64,000 nucleotides of DNA. Origin: Rhodanobacteraceae bacterium. Lineage in GTDB: Bacteria > Pseudomonadota > Gammaproteobacteria > Xanthomonadales > Rhodanobacteraceae. Made by a program: the position numbers and the translations under genes. A model generated the notes under the pieces. That model had not been told where the DNA came from. It made no database searches and saw only the letters and a program-made list of their open reading frames with translations. Of this stretch, positions 32,512 to 39,627 are shown one piece after another; the stretch's first letter is position 1; each line of letters starts with the position of its first letter. The stretch covers positions 930,001-994,000 of the forward strand of contig CP126120.1 of the NCBI GenBank assembly GCA_030123585.1, read 5' to 3'.

Positions 32512-34085
32512 AGACACGCTTTTCTTCGCTGCTCGCCCTCTTTCTGCTGGCCGGTTGCGCCAGCGCACCGGCACCAAAGCCCGTCGCACCCGCACCGCTA
32601 CCCGCGCACCCGGCGACGGCCGCACCGGCGCAAACCGTTGCCCCGGCGCCCACGCTCGCGGCAGGCATCGACGCCTATCTCGCGCAGCCGCAGTTCATGC
32701 GTGCCGACTGGGGCATCGCGGTGCGTTCGCTGGACACCGGCCGCGTTTTGTACCAGCACAACGCCGACCGCCTGTTCGTGCCGGCGTCGAACGCGAAGCT
32801 GTTCACCACCGCGCTCGCGCTCGCCAAGCTTGGCGGCGCGACCCGGATCGCGACCACGCTGTACGCGACTTCCACGCACGTCGATGCGAAGGGCACGCTG
32901 CGCGGCGATCTGATCCTGTACGGGCGCGGCGATCCGTCGCTGGGCCTGAAGGACATTTCGCCGGATTGGGCCGACCGCTTCGCCGCGGCGCTCGCGCAAC
33001 GCGGCGTCAAGCGCGTGGTGGGCGACCTGATCGCCGATGCCACGTATTTTTCCGGCGCGCCGATCGGCAGCGGATGGGAAGCCGACGACCTGCAGGCCGG
33101 CTACGGCGCCGTGCCGTCCGCGCTCGTCGTCCAGGGCAATCTGATCCGCGTGGATGCCGCGCGCGACGCGCGGCGCTGCTGCACGATCGCGGTGACGCCC
33201 GGCGCCGCGAACGTGCAAGTCATCAACCAGACCGGCGATCCGACCGCTGCACCATTCGGCCTGTACCGCCCGGCCGGCTCGTCCACGCTGTACGCGCTCG
33301 GCCAGTTGCCCGCGCGCACGCGCCAGCACACCTACGTGCTGGCGATGCCCGACCCAGCGCTCGCCGCCGGCAACCTGCTGCGCGACGCGCTGGCCCGCCA
33401 GGGCATCCAGTTGGCCGGACGCGTGCGCGCGCTGCACTGGCCGCAATCCGATCCCGCGCTGACCCAGCCCGGCACGCAAGCCATCGCCCGCATCGACTCG
33501 CCCACCATCGCGGAACTGGTCGACCACACGCTCAAGCATTCCGACAACCTGTTCGCGCAATCGCTGTTGCTGCAGACCGGCGTGCTCGCGGCGCAGCGGC
33601 ATGATTGCGATTTACCCCGTTCGCCGGACAGCAGCGCCGGCTGGGGCCTGTGCGCGTTGCGCGGATTGCTGGCGCAAGCCGGCATCCCGCCCAGCGCGGT
33701 GCTGCTGGACGAAGGCAGCGGGCTCGCGCGCCGCGACCTGGTCACGCCCAACGCCCTGGTGCAGTGGCTGACCTGGGCGACGACGCAGCCGTGGGGGCCG
33801 AACCTGCGCAACGCGCTGCCGGTCGCGGGCGTCGACGGCACACTGCAATACCGTTTCCGCGACGGCACCGCCACCGGCAACCTGCAGGCCAAGACCGGCA
33901 CGCTCAGCCACGTGTACACGTTGACCGGCTTCGTCACCGACGCGGCGGGCGAACACCTGGTGTTCTCGATCATGTTGAACCGTTACCCTCGCCGGGAAAT
34001 CGAGCGCGAAGGCCTCGCCGCGCCGCCGCCGCAGCAGGCCCTCGACGACATCGCCCGCATGTTGGCGGACCACGGAGCACGCTGA
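32508..34085 (+). CDS. dacB: D-alanyl-D-alanine carboxypeptidase/endopeptidase (PBP4 family), lipoprotein
   Basis: 525 aa. Lipobox LLAGC with Cys17, then a Pro/Ala linker, then the S13 peptidase domain: SxxK as SNAK (94-97) in VPASNAKLFTTALAL, SxN in KHSDNLFAQSL and KTG in LQAKTGTLSHVYTLTGF. Periplasmic enzyme cleaving the D-Ala-D-Ala bond and cross-links of peptidoglycan. Start chosen for the ATGA overlap with DUF72. The lipid anchor is not usual for E. coli PBP4 and should place it at a membrane. Confidence 0.93.
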   Translation: MKTRFSSLLALFLLAGCASAPAPKPVAPAPLPAHPATAAPAQTVAPAPTLAAGIDAYLAQPQFMRADWGIAVRSLDTGRVLYQHNADRLFVPASNAKLFTTALALAKLGGATRIATTLYATSTHVDAKGTLRGDLILYGRGDPSLGLKDISPDWADRFAAALAQRGVKRVVGDLIADATYFSGAPIGSGWEADDLQAGYGAVPSALVVQGNLIRVDAARDARRCCTIAVTPGAANVQVINQTGDPTAAPFGLYRPAGSSTLYALGQLPARTRQHTYVLAMPDPALAAGNLLRDALARQGIQLAGRVRALHWPQSDPALTQPGTQAIARIDSPTIAELVDHTLKHSDNLFAQSLLLQTGVLAAQRHDCDLPRSPDSSAGWGLCALRGLLAQAGIPPSAVLLDEGSGLARRDLVTPNALVQWLTWATTQPWGPNLRNALPVAGVDGTLQYRFRDGTATGNLQAKTGTLSHVYTLTGFVTDAAGEHLVFSIMLNRYPRREIEREGLAAPPPQQALDDIARMLADHGAR

Positions 34086-34516
34086 TGCATCGCACCTGGC
34101 GCACACTTCTTCCACTGGTCATCCTGGTGCTGCTGGTCGGCTACCTCTACTCGCAGAGCCATCGCCGCATCACGGTCAACCTGCCGACGACACCGATTGC
34201 AACGCCTTCGGCGCCGGAATCGTCCGCTGCCGCTCCGTCACTGGCCGCCTTCCTGCCGCCACAGGCGATCCACACGCTGGCGCTGATCGCAAGCAACGGC
34301 CCCTTCCCGCACGCGCAGGACGGCGTGGTGTTCGGCAACTACGAACACCGGCTGCCGGCCGAACCGCGCGGCTACTACCACGAATACACGGTGGAAACGC
34401 CTGGCGCGCGCGACCGCGGCGCGCGCCGCATCATCACCGGCGGCAACCCGCCCGTCGTGTACTACTACACCGACGACCATTACCGCAGCTTCCGCGAATT
34501 CAAGGCGCCGCGATGA
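34085..34516 (+). CDS. barnase-like guanyl-specific ribonuclease (N1/T1 family), membrane-anchored or secreted
   Basis: 143 aa, start overlapping the dacB stop as TGATG. An N-terminal hydrophobic stretch (8-22) and an Ala/Pro/Ser linker lead to the RNase domain: GVVFGNYEHRLP (barnase GGDIFSNREGKLP), Glu100 in YYHEYTV as the catalytic base, Arg114 in GARRIITGG, and His132 in YYTDDHYRSF as the catalytic acid. The whole triad Glu-Arg-His is kept. It is expected to cut RNA after G; secreted relatives scavenge RNA or kill competitors. A barstar gene follows, supporting that it is active and dangerous. Confidence 0.9.
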   Translation: MHRTWRTLLPLVILVLLVGYLYSQSHRRITVNLPTTPIATPSAPESSAAAPSLAAFLPPQAIHTLALIASNGPFPHAQDGVVFGNYEHRLPAEPRGYYHEYTVETPGARDRGARRIITGGNPPVVYYYTDDHYRSFREFKAPR

Positions 34517-34523
34517 CGCTGTT

Positions 34524-34585
34524 CTCCCTCTCCCGTTTACGGGAGAGGCGGCCGAAGGCCGAGCGCGTAGCGCTGGGCGAGGGGA
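34524..34585. repeat. CTCTCCCG hairpin repeat
   Basis: CTCTCCCG-TTTA-CGGGAGAG (34528-34547) is followed by GGCCGAAGGCCG and AGCGCGTAGCGCTGGGCGA. This is a common intergenic repeat type of gammaproteobacteria. It separates the RNase and barstar genes and may act as a terminator or mRNA-stability hairpin. Confidence 0.75.
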
Positions 34586-34612
34586 AACACTGCGTGACGT
34601 GAGAAGATCTGC

Positions 34613-35056
34613 ATGGACCAAAGCATCGACCTGAGCGACACCAGTCAAAACGCCGCGTACCTCGTCGGCGCAACCGACCTCGACACGCTCGACGCCGCCG
34701 CCCACGCCGAAGGCCACCTGGTTCGGCGCATCAGCCTTGCCGGATGCCACGCCAAGGACGACCTGCTGCAACGCATCGCCAAGGCGTTGGCATTTCCGAA
34801 AACCTTCGGCGCCAACTGGGACGCGCTGGCCGATTGCCTTGGCGACCTCGCATGGTTGCCGCAGGCCGGCGGCTACGCGTGGCTGTTCGACCACGCCGGC
34901 GACTTGCGCGACACTTCGGAAAGCGACTTCGACACGCTGTGCGACATCCTCGACGGCGCTTGCAAGCGCTGGCAGGACCGCGACACGCCCTGCTTCGCGT
35001 TCCTCGCGTTGCCCGATGACGCGTTTCCCGTCCGCGTTTCGAGCGGCGCGCGCTGA
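34613..35056 (+). CDS. barstar-family ribonuclease inhibitor
   Basis: 147 aa. The C-terminal part shows the barstar fold: HLVRRISLAGCHAKDDLLQRIAKALAFPKTFGANWDALADCLGDL, where FGANWDAL is the barnase-binding helix region and the acidic residues (D, E) match barstar Asp35/Asp39. It inhibits barnase by plugging the active site. It is 96 bases after the RNase gene, separated by a hairpin repeat, so expression may be separately adjusted. A cytoplasmic inhibitor protects the cell while the RNase is exported. Confidence 0.9.
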   Translation: MDQSIDLSDTSQNAAYLVGATDLDTLDAAAHAEGHLVRRISLAGCHAKDDLLQRIAKALAFPKTFGANWDALADCLGDLAWLPQAGGYAWLFDHAGDLRDTSESDFDTLCDILDGACKRWQDRDTPCFAFLALPDDAFPVRVSSGAR

Positions 35057-35077
35057 ATGCCGGAGCATCGCGGCCGG

Positions 35078-35713
35078 TCAAAGCGAACGCCAGCCCTCGA
35101 ATCCCGTGAACAACGCCGCGCCGATCAGCACGGTCCCGACCACGCGCGCAACGACCAGGCCCGCGGCAGGCTTTCGCAACAGCCAGCCGCGCGCCTGCGC
35201 CGCCGCGAGCGCGATGCCGCCGTAAACCGTGAGTTGCGTGATCGCGATGATCATCCACAGTTGCAGCGATTGCGACCACAACGGCCCGTATTCCGCGTGC
35301 AGGAATTGCGGAAACACGGCCAGCATGAACAGGTAGGCCTTGGGATTCATCAGGCAGGTCAAGGCGCCGCGCCGGAACGTGGTCCACGCCGACATCGCGC
35401 GGCCCTCCGTCCGCATGCCGAAGGCAGAGTCGGCGCGCAGCAGGGAAATGCCGATCCACGCGATGTACAGCGCGCCGGCCAGCAGCAGCGCGTTGAACGC
35501 CGCCGGAATCACCTTCAGCAACACGCTGATGCCGAGCGTCGTCATCGTGACGTGGCAGATACCGCCCGCCGCAATGCCCGCGACCGCCGCCAGCCCGTGC
35601 CGGCGCCCGGCCGTGAGCGAACTGCCCATCACGAACGCCATGTCCAGTCCGGGCAGCACGATGATCCCGAACACCAGCACCGCGAACAGCAGCAGCTCGG
35701 ACGCGTGGCTCAT
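35078..35713 (-). CDS. LysE/RhtB-family exporter
   Basis: 211 aa with about six membrane segments. LysE signature: ELLLFAVLVFGIIVLPGLDMAFVMGSSL, GISVLLKVIP, ALYIAWIGISLLRA and FRRGALTCLMNPKAYLFMLAVFPQF. Exports amino acids or homoserine lactones; substrate unknown. Its start overlaps the stop of the NIPSNAP gene as ATGA, so the two are one operon. Confidence 0.92.
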   Translation of the reverse strand: MSHASELLLFAVLVFGIIVLPGLDMAFVMGSSLTAGRRHGLAAVAGIAAGGICHVTMTTLGISVLLKVIPAAFNALLLAGALYIAWIGISLLRADSAFGMRTEGRAMSAWTTFRRGALTCLMNPKAYLFMLAVFPQFLHAEYGPLWSQSLQLWMIIAITQLTVYGGIALAAAQARGWLLRKPAAGLVVARVVGTVLIGAALFTGFEGWRSL

Positions 35714-36561
35714 GGCGAGGATTTCGCGTCCGCAGCGGGCCACCAGCGCAGGCGCGAGCGCGGCGTCGGATCCAGCACCAACCGTTCCGGCGCACCACGC
35801 AACAAGCCGGTGCCTTCGAGCGAATGTTCGACCTGCGCCGCTAGCACTCCGAAATGCTTCAGCGCCCCGTCGTTTTCGACCACGCCCAGCCACACCAGGA
35901 ACGGCCCATCGGTGCGGATCGGCAGTTGCGGGAAATTGTTCGGCACGTCCAGCGTCACCAGCACGCCGGCCGAATGCACCCCTGTTTTACCGTAGCGCGC
36001 GAAAGCCGCCTGCACGCGTTGCGCGAATGCATCCTCGTCGCCCTTCTTCACCGCGAAAATCTGCGCGACCACCACGCCGCGCGCGCCTTGCGGTTCGTCC
36101 ACCGGATCCACCGCCGGCAACACGGGAATCTCCGTTTGCGGCTTCAACGGGCGCAGCAGCAACACGTTGTCGCTCGCACCGGGAAACAACGTGTTGACCT
36201 TGGTGCGATGTTCGCGCCACACCGGCCCGTAATAAAACGCCGCATCCGCGATCGGGCGCGTGTTGATGTCGCGGTAGCCGCGCAGCCAGACGAATTTGGT
36301 GGGCGCGGCGCGATCCTCGAATTGCCCGAACACCATGCAATCCAGTTGCTCGAACGCTTCCGGGAAATACGCATCGAAATAACGCACGAAGCGATCGCGC
36401 TGGCCGGGCGCGATGTCGTAGCGGCGCAACTCGATCACCTGGTAATTGTTGAGATGCGCGACGCTCTCCAGCGCGGCGCGGGTGTCGGTGTTTGCGTGCG
36501 CGGTGGTGACGAATGTGCTCATGCAGAATGCTCCAAGCAGCAGGATTGAAAGACGGGGCAT
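35710..36561 (-). CDS. secreted NIPSNAP-family protein
   Basis: 283 aa. ATG 36561 gives a signal peptide (MPRLSILLLGAFCMSTFVTTAHA). NIPSNAP motifs: YQVIELRRYDIAPGQRDRFVRYFDAYFPEAFEQLDC, VFGQFEDRAAPTKFVWLRGYRD and a second half GVVVAQIFAVKKGDEDAF. These dimeric alpha-beta barrel proteins have no clear enzymatic role. It is divergent from the WYL regulator and shares its operator region. Confidence 0.88.
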   Translation of the reverse strand: MPRLSILLLGAFCMSTFVTTAHANTDTRAALESVAHLNNYQVIELRRYDIAPGQRDRFVRYFDAYFPEAFEQLDCMVFGQFEDRAAPTKFVWLRGYRDINTRPIADAAFYYGPVWREHRTKVNTLFPGASDNVLLLRPLKPQTEIPVLPAVDPVDEPQGARGVVVAQIFAVKKGDEDAFAQRVQAAFARYGKTGVHSAGVLVTLDVPNNFPQLPIRTDGPFLVWLGVVENDGALKHFGVLAAQVEHSLEGTGLLRGAPERLVLDPTPRSRLRWWPAADAKSSP

Positions 36562-36604
36562 TGCGATCTCCGGTCGGCGTGAACCATGCGCACACGCTAA
36601 ATCC

Positions 36605-36631
36605 GAATCAGGGCAATCCATGTCCTGATTC
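36605..36631. promoter_or_regulatory. inverted repeat operator between NIPSNAP and WYL regulator
   Basis: GAATCAGG (36605-36612) and CCTGATTC (36624-36631) are perfect 8-base arms 11 bases apart, centred in the 86-base divergent region and about 17 bases from the regulator ATG. Candidate binding site for the WYL regulator. Confidence 0.7.
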
Positions 36632-36647
36632 AGGTTAGACTGCACGC

Positions 36648-37673
36648 ATGCCCCACCCCGCCTCCCGCGTGCTGGCCGTCCTGGAGCTGCTGCAAAGCCG
36701 CGGCCGCATCAGCGGCCCCGAACTGGCGCAGCGCATCAACGTCGACGTGCGCACCTTGCGGCGCTACATCGTGCTGCTGGAGGAACTCGGGATTCCGATC
36801 ACCACCGATCGTGGCCGCCACGGCGCGTACATGCTGGTACCGGGGTTCAAGCTGCCGCCGATGATGTTCACCGACGCGGAGGCGCTGGCGCTGTCGATGG
36901 GCCTGCTGGCCGCGCGCAGCCTCGGCCTGCACGCGGGCGAATCGGCGCTGGCGAGCGCACAGGCCAAGCTGGAACGCGTGATGCCCGAGTCACTGAAATG
37001 CAGGCTGCACGCGGTGGAAGCCTGCGTCTCGATCGAATCACCCGGTGTGCTGGCCGCGCATGCGAACGCCACGGCGCTGATGCTGCTGACGCACGCCGCC
37101 CACGCGGCGGAACGCGTGCACCTGCATTACCGCTCCGCGCAGGGCGATGCAAGCGAACGCGACTTCGACACCTACGGACTCGGCTTCCGCGGCGGCGCCT
37201 GGTATGCAGTCGGCTACTGCCACCTGCGCCGCGGCGTGCGCGGGTTCCGCGTCGACCGCATCGTCGAGGCGCAGCCGTTGACCGTCCGATTCGCGCGACC
37301 CAAGGATTTCGACGTACTGGAATGGCTGAACCGCAGCATCGCCACGCTTCCGCGCGCACACCGCGTGGAAGTGCTGCTGCACACAGACCTCGCGAAGGCG
37401 CGCGAGTCGTTTTCGCCGGCTATCGGCCTGTTCGAAGAAACCGATGGCGGCGTCCTGCTGCGCGTGCGCACCGACGATCTGGCCTGGTTCGCGCGCCAGC
37501 TTGCGCGCGTGCCGTTCGAGTTCGAGATTCGTACCCCGCTGCAGCTGCGCAAGGAACTGCTCTCACACGCGGCGCGGCTGCAAAAGCTCGCAGCGACTCG
37601 CTTGCGCCAGCGCATGGCGAGTGCGAAGATCGAGCGGAGCCATTCTCGCCATGGGGAAGGACGGCCGGATTAA
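36648..37673 (+). CDS. YafY-like HTH plus WYL-domain transcription regulator
   Basis: 341 aa. N-terminal HTH_11-type winged helix (RVLAVLELLQSRGRISGPELAQRINVDVRTLRRYIVLLEELGIP), then TDRGRHGAYMLVPGFKLPPM, and the WYL domain near DTYGLGFRGGAWYAVGYCHLRRGVRGFRVDRI, followed by a WCX tail. WYL domains bind ligands, often nucleotides or small molecules. It likely controls the divergent NIPSNAP-LysE operon through the inverted repeat. No Shine-Dalgarno before the ATG, and the likely -10 is close, so a leaderless message is possible. Confidence 0.9.
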   Translation: MPHPASRVLAVLELLQSRGRISGPELAQRINVDVRTLRRYIVLLEELGIPITTDRGRHGAYMLVPGFKLPPMMFTDAEALALSMGLLAARSLGLHAGESALASAQAKLERVMPESLKCRLHAVEACVSIESPGVLAAHANATALMLLTHAAHAAERVHLHYRSAQGDASERDFDTYGLGFRGGAWYAVGYCHLRRGVRGFRVDRIVEAQPLTVRFARPKDFDVLEWLNRSIATLPRAHRVEVLLHTDLAKARESFSPAIGLFEETDGGVLLRVRTDDLAWFARQLARVPFEFEIRTPLQLRKELLSHAARLQKLAATRLRQRMASAKIERSHSRHGEGRPD

Positions 37674-37783
37674 ACGACGCGAGTGGCGCAAAGCATGGAT
37701 TTGCGCGGAGCTGTGCTGACGATCCACGGCAGGGGACCCGCGTCATGCGGCGGAGTTATGCCCTACTTTGAAACCTACCTGTA

Positions 37784-37790
37784 GTTAGAT
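37784..37790 (+). other. GTTRRRY-type cassette boundary (candidate)
   Basis: The sequence GTTAGAT matches the integron core-site consensus GTTRRRY and lies 69 bases before the membrane-protein gene that ends just before an attC-like palindrome. A 7-base match alone is weak. Confidence 0.35.
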
Positions 37791-37858
37791 GCTGTCGTGT
37801 TTGTGATCGAGTGTTTGTAAATGCGGTTTGTTGAGTTTGCGACTTGAGGAATATTGAT

Positions 37859-38443
37859 ATGACCTATTTCGAATACTCGGCTATTTACTTCGGCATCATT
37901 ATTGGCCTCGCGCTGACCAATATTCTCTTCAGCATCCACAAGCTCATCGAAGCCCGTTCGCGGGTACGCTGGGGCTGGATGGCGCCCGCTTCCGCCGGTT
38001 ATGCGGCGACGTTGGCAATCAACGAATTTTGGTACGTTTGGGCTCGCCAACAGGACATGGGGCACCAGACGATCCTGACGTGGTATCCGCTCGCAATCGC
38101 CTTTGCGCTGCTCTTTTTGATGTGCGCCGCGGCACTTCCAGACGATGCCGCGGATGGCGACGTCGATCTCGTTGGTTACTACATCGAGAATCGCAAACGC
38201 TTCTGGGGCTTCTCTGCTGCCCTGCACGCCCTGAACCTGGTTACTTGGGCGATCACATTATTACTCTTAGGAGCTTCAATGCAATTTGCCCGAGACCATG
38301 CGAGTGCAATCCTTTTGAACGCGACCGAGCTGGGCCTGAGTCTGACGCTGATGTTCACACGCGCGAAATGGTGGCATGCGTTGGTGCTCGCAAGCTTGTG
38401 GATATTTACGATATATTATTTTGGCCCAACGTCGTTGAATTGA
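37859..38443 (+). CDS. integral membrane protein, possibly an integron-type gene cassette
   Basis: 194 aa. ATG 37859 with GAGG about 10 bases upstream. Five to six membrane segments: YSAIYFGIIIGLALTNILFSIHKLI, WGWMAPASAGYAATLAI, ILTWYPLAIAFALLFLMCAAAL, FWGFSAALHALNLVTWAITLLLLGAS, ILLNATELGLSLTLMF and WWHALVLASLWIFTIYYF. No family named. It is AT-richer than its flanks, stands alone, and is followed 25 bases later by an imperfect palindrome with attC features (38469-38526). Confidence 0.75.
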   Translation: MTYFEYSAIYFGIIIGLALTNILFSIHKLIEARSRVRWGWMAPASAGYAATLAINEFWYVWARQQDMGHQTILTWYPLAIAFALLFLMCAAALPDDAADGDVDLVGYYIENRKRFWGFSAALHALNLVTWAITLLLLGASMQFARDHASAILLNATELGLSLTLMFTRAKWWHALVLASLWIFTIYYFGPTSLN

Positions 38444-38468
38444 TTTCACGGCGTCATCGTGGCACAGC

Positions 38469-38526
38469 ATTTAACTATGCGGTCAAGCGGATGACGTTCC
38501 GCCGCCGCTTACCGCAGGCGTTATCT
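38469..38526 (+). other. attC: attC-like recombination site
   Basis: The left arm TAACTATGCGGTCAAGCGG (38472-38490) pairs with the right arm CCGCTTACCGCAGGCGTTA (38505-38523): same order TAAC, GCGGT, AAGCGG, with one extra unpaired C in GGTCAAG against GGTAAG. Ends are ATTTAAC (RYYYAAC match) and GTTATCT (three bases off GTTRRRY). Unequal arms with extrahelical bases are how integron attC sites look. No integrase gene is in the window. Confidence 0.5.
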
Positions 38527-38570
38527 GCAACGCAAGAAGCAGCGCCAGCGTCGTCAACCCAACTGACACG

Positions 38571-38643
38571 CCCTGGTTTCACGCACTTCGATAATCGCCA
38601 TTCGGCGGCTGGGCACAGTACGGCGAGTTCGACTGCTTCCTCG
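38571..38643 (-). pseudogene. fragment of a YCII gene
   Basis: About 73 bases match 39117-39190, the 3' end of the YCII gene 0.5 kb further on, in the same orientation; the core CCATTCGGCGGCTGGGCACAG is identical apart from neighbouring changes. On the minus strand it reads EEAVELAVLCPAAEW, but the rest of the gene is missing. Probably left from a local duplication or insertion. Confidence 0.75.
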
Positions 38644-38692
38644 GCCCATCCAACAGCATTCTCAAGCAAGCATCTTTCAATAAGTAGCCGCC

Positions 38693-38904
38693 ATGCGTTA
38701 CGCCATCGTCATCGAAAAAGCCGCGGGAAATTATTCGGCCTATGTTCCCGACCTTCCGGGGTGCGTCGCTACGGCAGCACTTTCGAGGAGGCAGCGGAAC
38801 AGATCCGGGAGGCTGTTGCCTTTCACCTCGACGGCCTCCGCGAGGACGGCGTGCCCGTGCCTCCGCCGAACAGCCATGTCGAGTACGTGGACATTGCGGC
38901 CTGA
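38693..38904 (+). pseudogene. HicB-family antitoxin gene with a one-base frameshift
   Basis: MRYAIVIEKAAGNYSAYVPDLPGCVAT is read from ATG 38693; then the frame must shift by one base near 38773-38774 (ACGGCAGC where ACGGGCAGC is expected) to continue as GSTFEEAAEQIREAVAFHLDGLREDGVPVPPP and end at 38904. Joined, it is a typical 70-residue HicB-like partial RNase H fold. No hicA toxin is adjacent. A missing G in a G-run could also be a sequencing error. Confidence 0.82.
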
Positions 38905-39100
38905 TGCTCATCCCAGGTAACGCCGTTCCATCAACGGTCGATCACGCAAAGGCACTGGATAGACTCGCGCCATCCATGGCGCTCGCCCCACGGGTCGCCT
39001 TCGGCGTTCGCCTTTGCTCCTGCAAACGCAGTCAGGTTCCGCCGCAAAGAGCTGCGGCGGCCCCGGAATGACGAGCAAAATCTGAGAATCCCTTGGGCCA

Positions 39101-39457
39101 TCAACCGAGATAGCACGGCCCGGTTTCGCGCACTTCCAGGGTCGCCCATTCGGCGGCTGGGCACAGCGCGGCGAGTTCGACGGCTTCGTCGCGCGTGGCG
39201 CAATCGACCAGGAAGAAGCCGCCGATCATTTCGCGTGCTTCGGCGAACGGGCCGTCGCGCAGGCTGCGCTTGCCGCCGCGGATTTGCAGGCGTTGGCCTT
39301 CGGAGTCGTTGCGCAAGGAGGAGTACGCGCGCAGCACGCCGCGTTCCTTCAGGCCGTCGGCGTAGTCCTGCATGCGCTGGTACAGCGCCCTGCCCTCTTC
39401 CTCGGTGCGCTCGGCGCGCTGGCCGCGCGGTTCGGCTACGAACAACATGTAAGCCAT
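39101..39457 (-). CDS. YCII/DGPF-domain protein 1
   Basis: 118 aa. MAYMLFVAEP, YQRMQDYADGLKERG, the DGPFAEAREMIGGFFLVDCATRDEAVELAALCPAAEW block of the YCII family, and GPCYLG. AGGAGAAAATC precedes the ATG. YCII proteins often flank ECF sigma factors of the ECF42 group and are presumed regulators or enzymes of unknown reaction. A fragment of its 3' end is duplicated at 38571-38643. Confidence 0.9.
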   Translation of the reverse strand: MAYMLFVAEPRGQRAERTEEEGRALYQRMQDYADGLKERGVLRAYSSLRNDSEGQRLQIRGGKRSLRDGPFAEAREMIGGFFLVDCATRDEAVELAALCPAAEWATLEVRETGPCYLG

Positions 39458-39489
39458 GATTTTCTCCTGTCCCGAAATGGTTGGTTCTC

Positions 39490-39604
39490 GTCATTCCGGA
39501 GCGGGCCGCAGGCCCGAATCCGGAATCGGTTTGAGGCTTGGCACGCGTCGACACCGATTCCGGGTTCGGCCTGCGATGAAGCCGCAGGCCGCCCCGGAAT
39601 GACG
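39490..39604. repeat. CCGGAATGACG inverted repeat
   Basis: Outer ends TCATTCCGGAGCGG and CCGCCCCGGAATGACGA, with inner GGGCCGCAGGCCCG and GGAATCGG/CCGATTCCGG pairs. Same family as 23820-23935 and the piece inside mfd. A half element also occurs near 39045-39070. Confidence 0.85.
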
Positions 39605-39627
39605 AACCGACGGTGGTCCGGAGTCAT

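Noticed and set aside
38693-38904. HicB reported as an intact gene
   Set aside because: No single frame covers the family; a one-base shift near 38773 is needed. I list it as a pseudogene with the caveat of a sequencing error.
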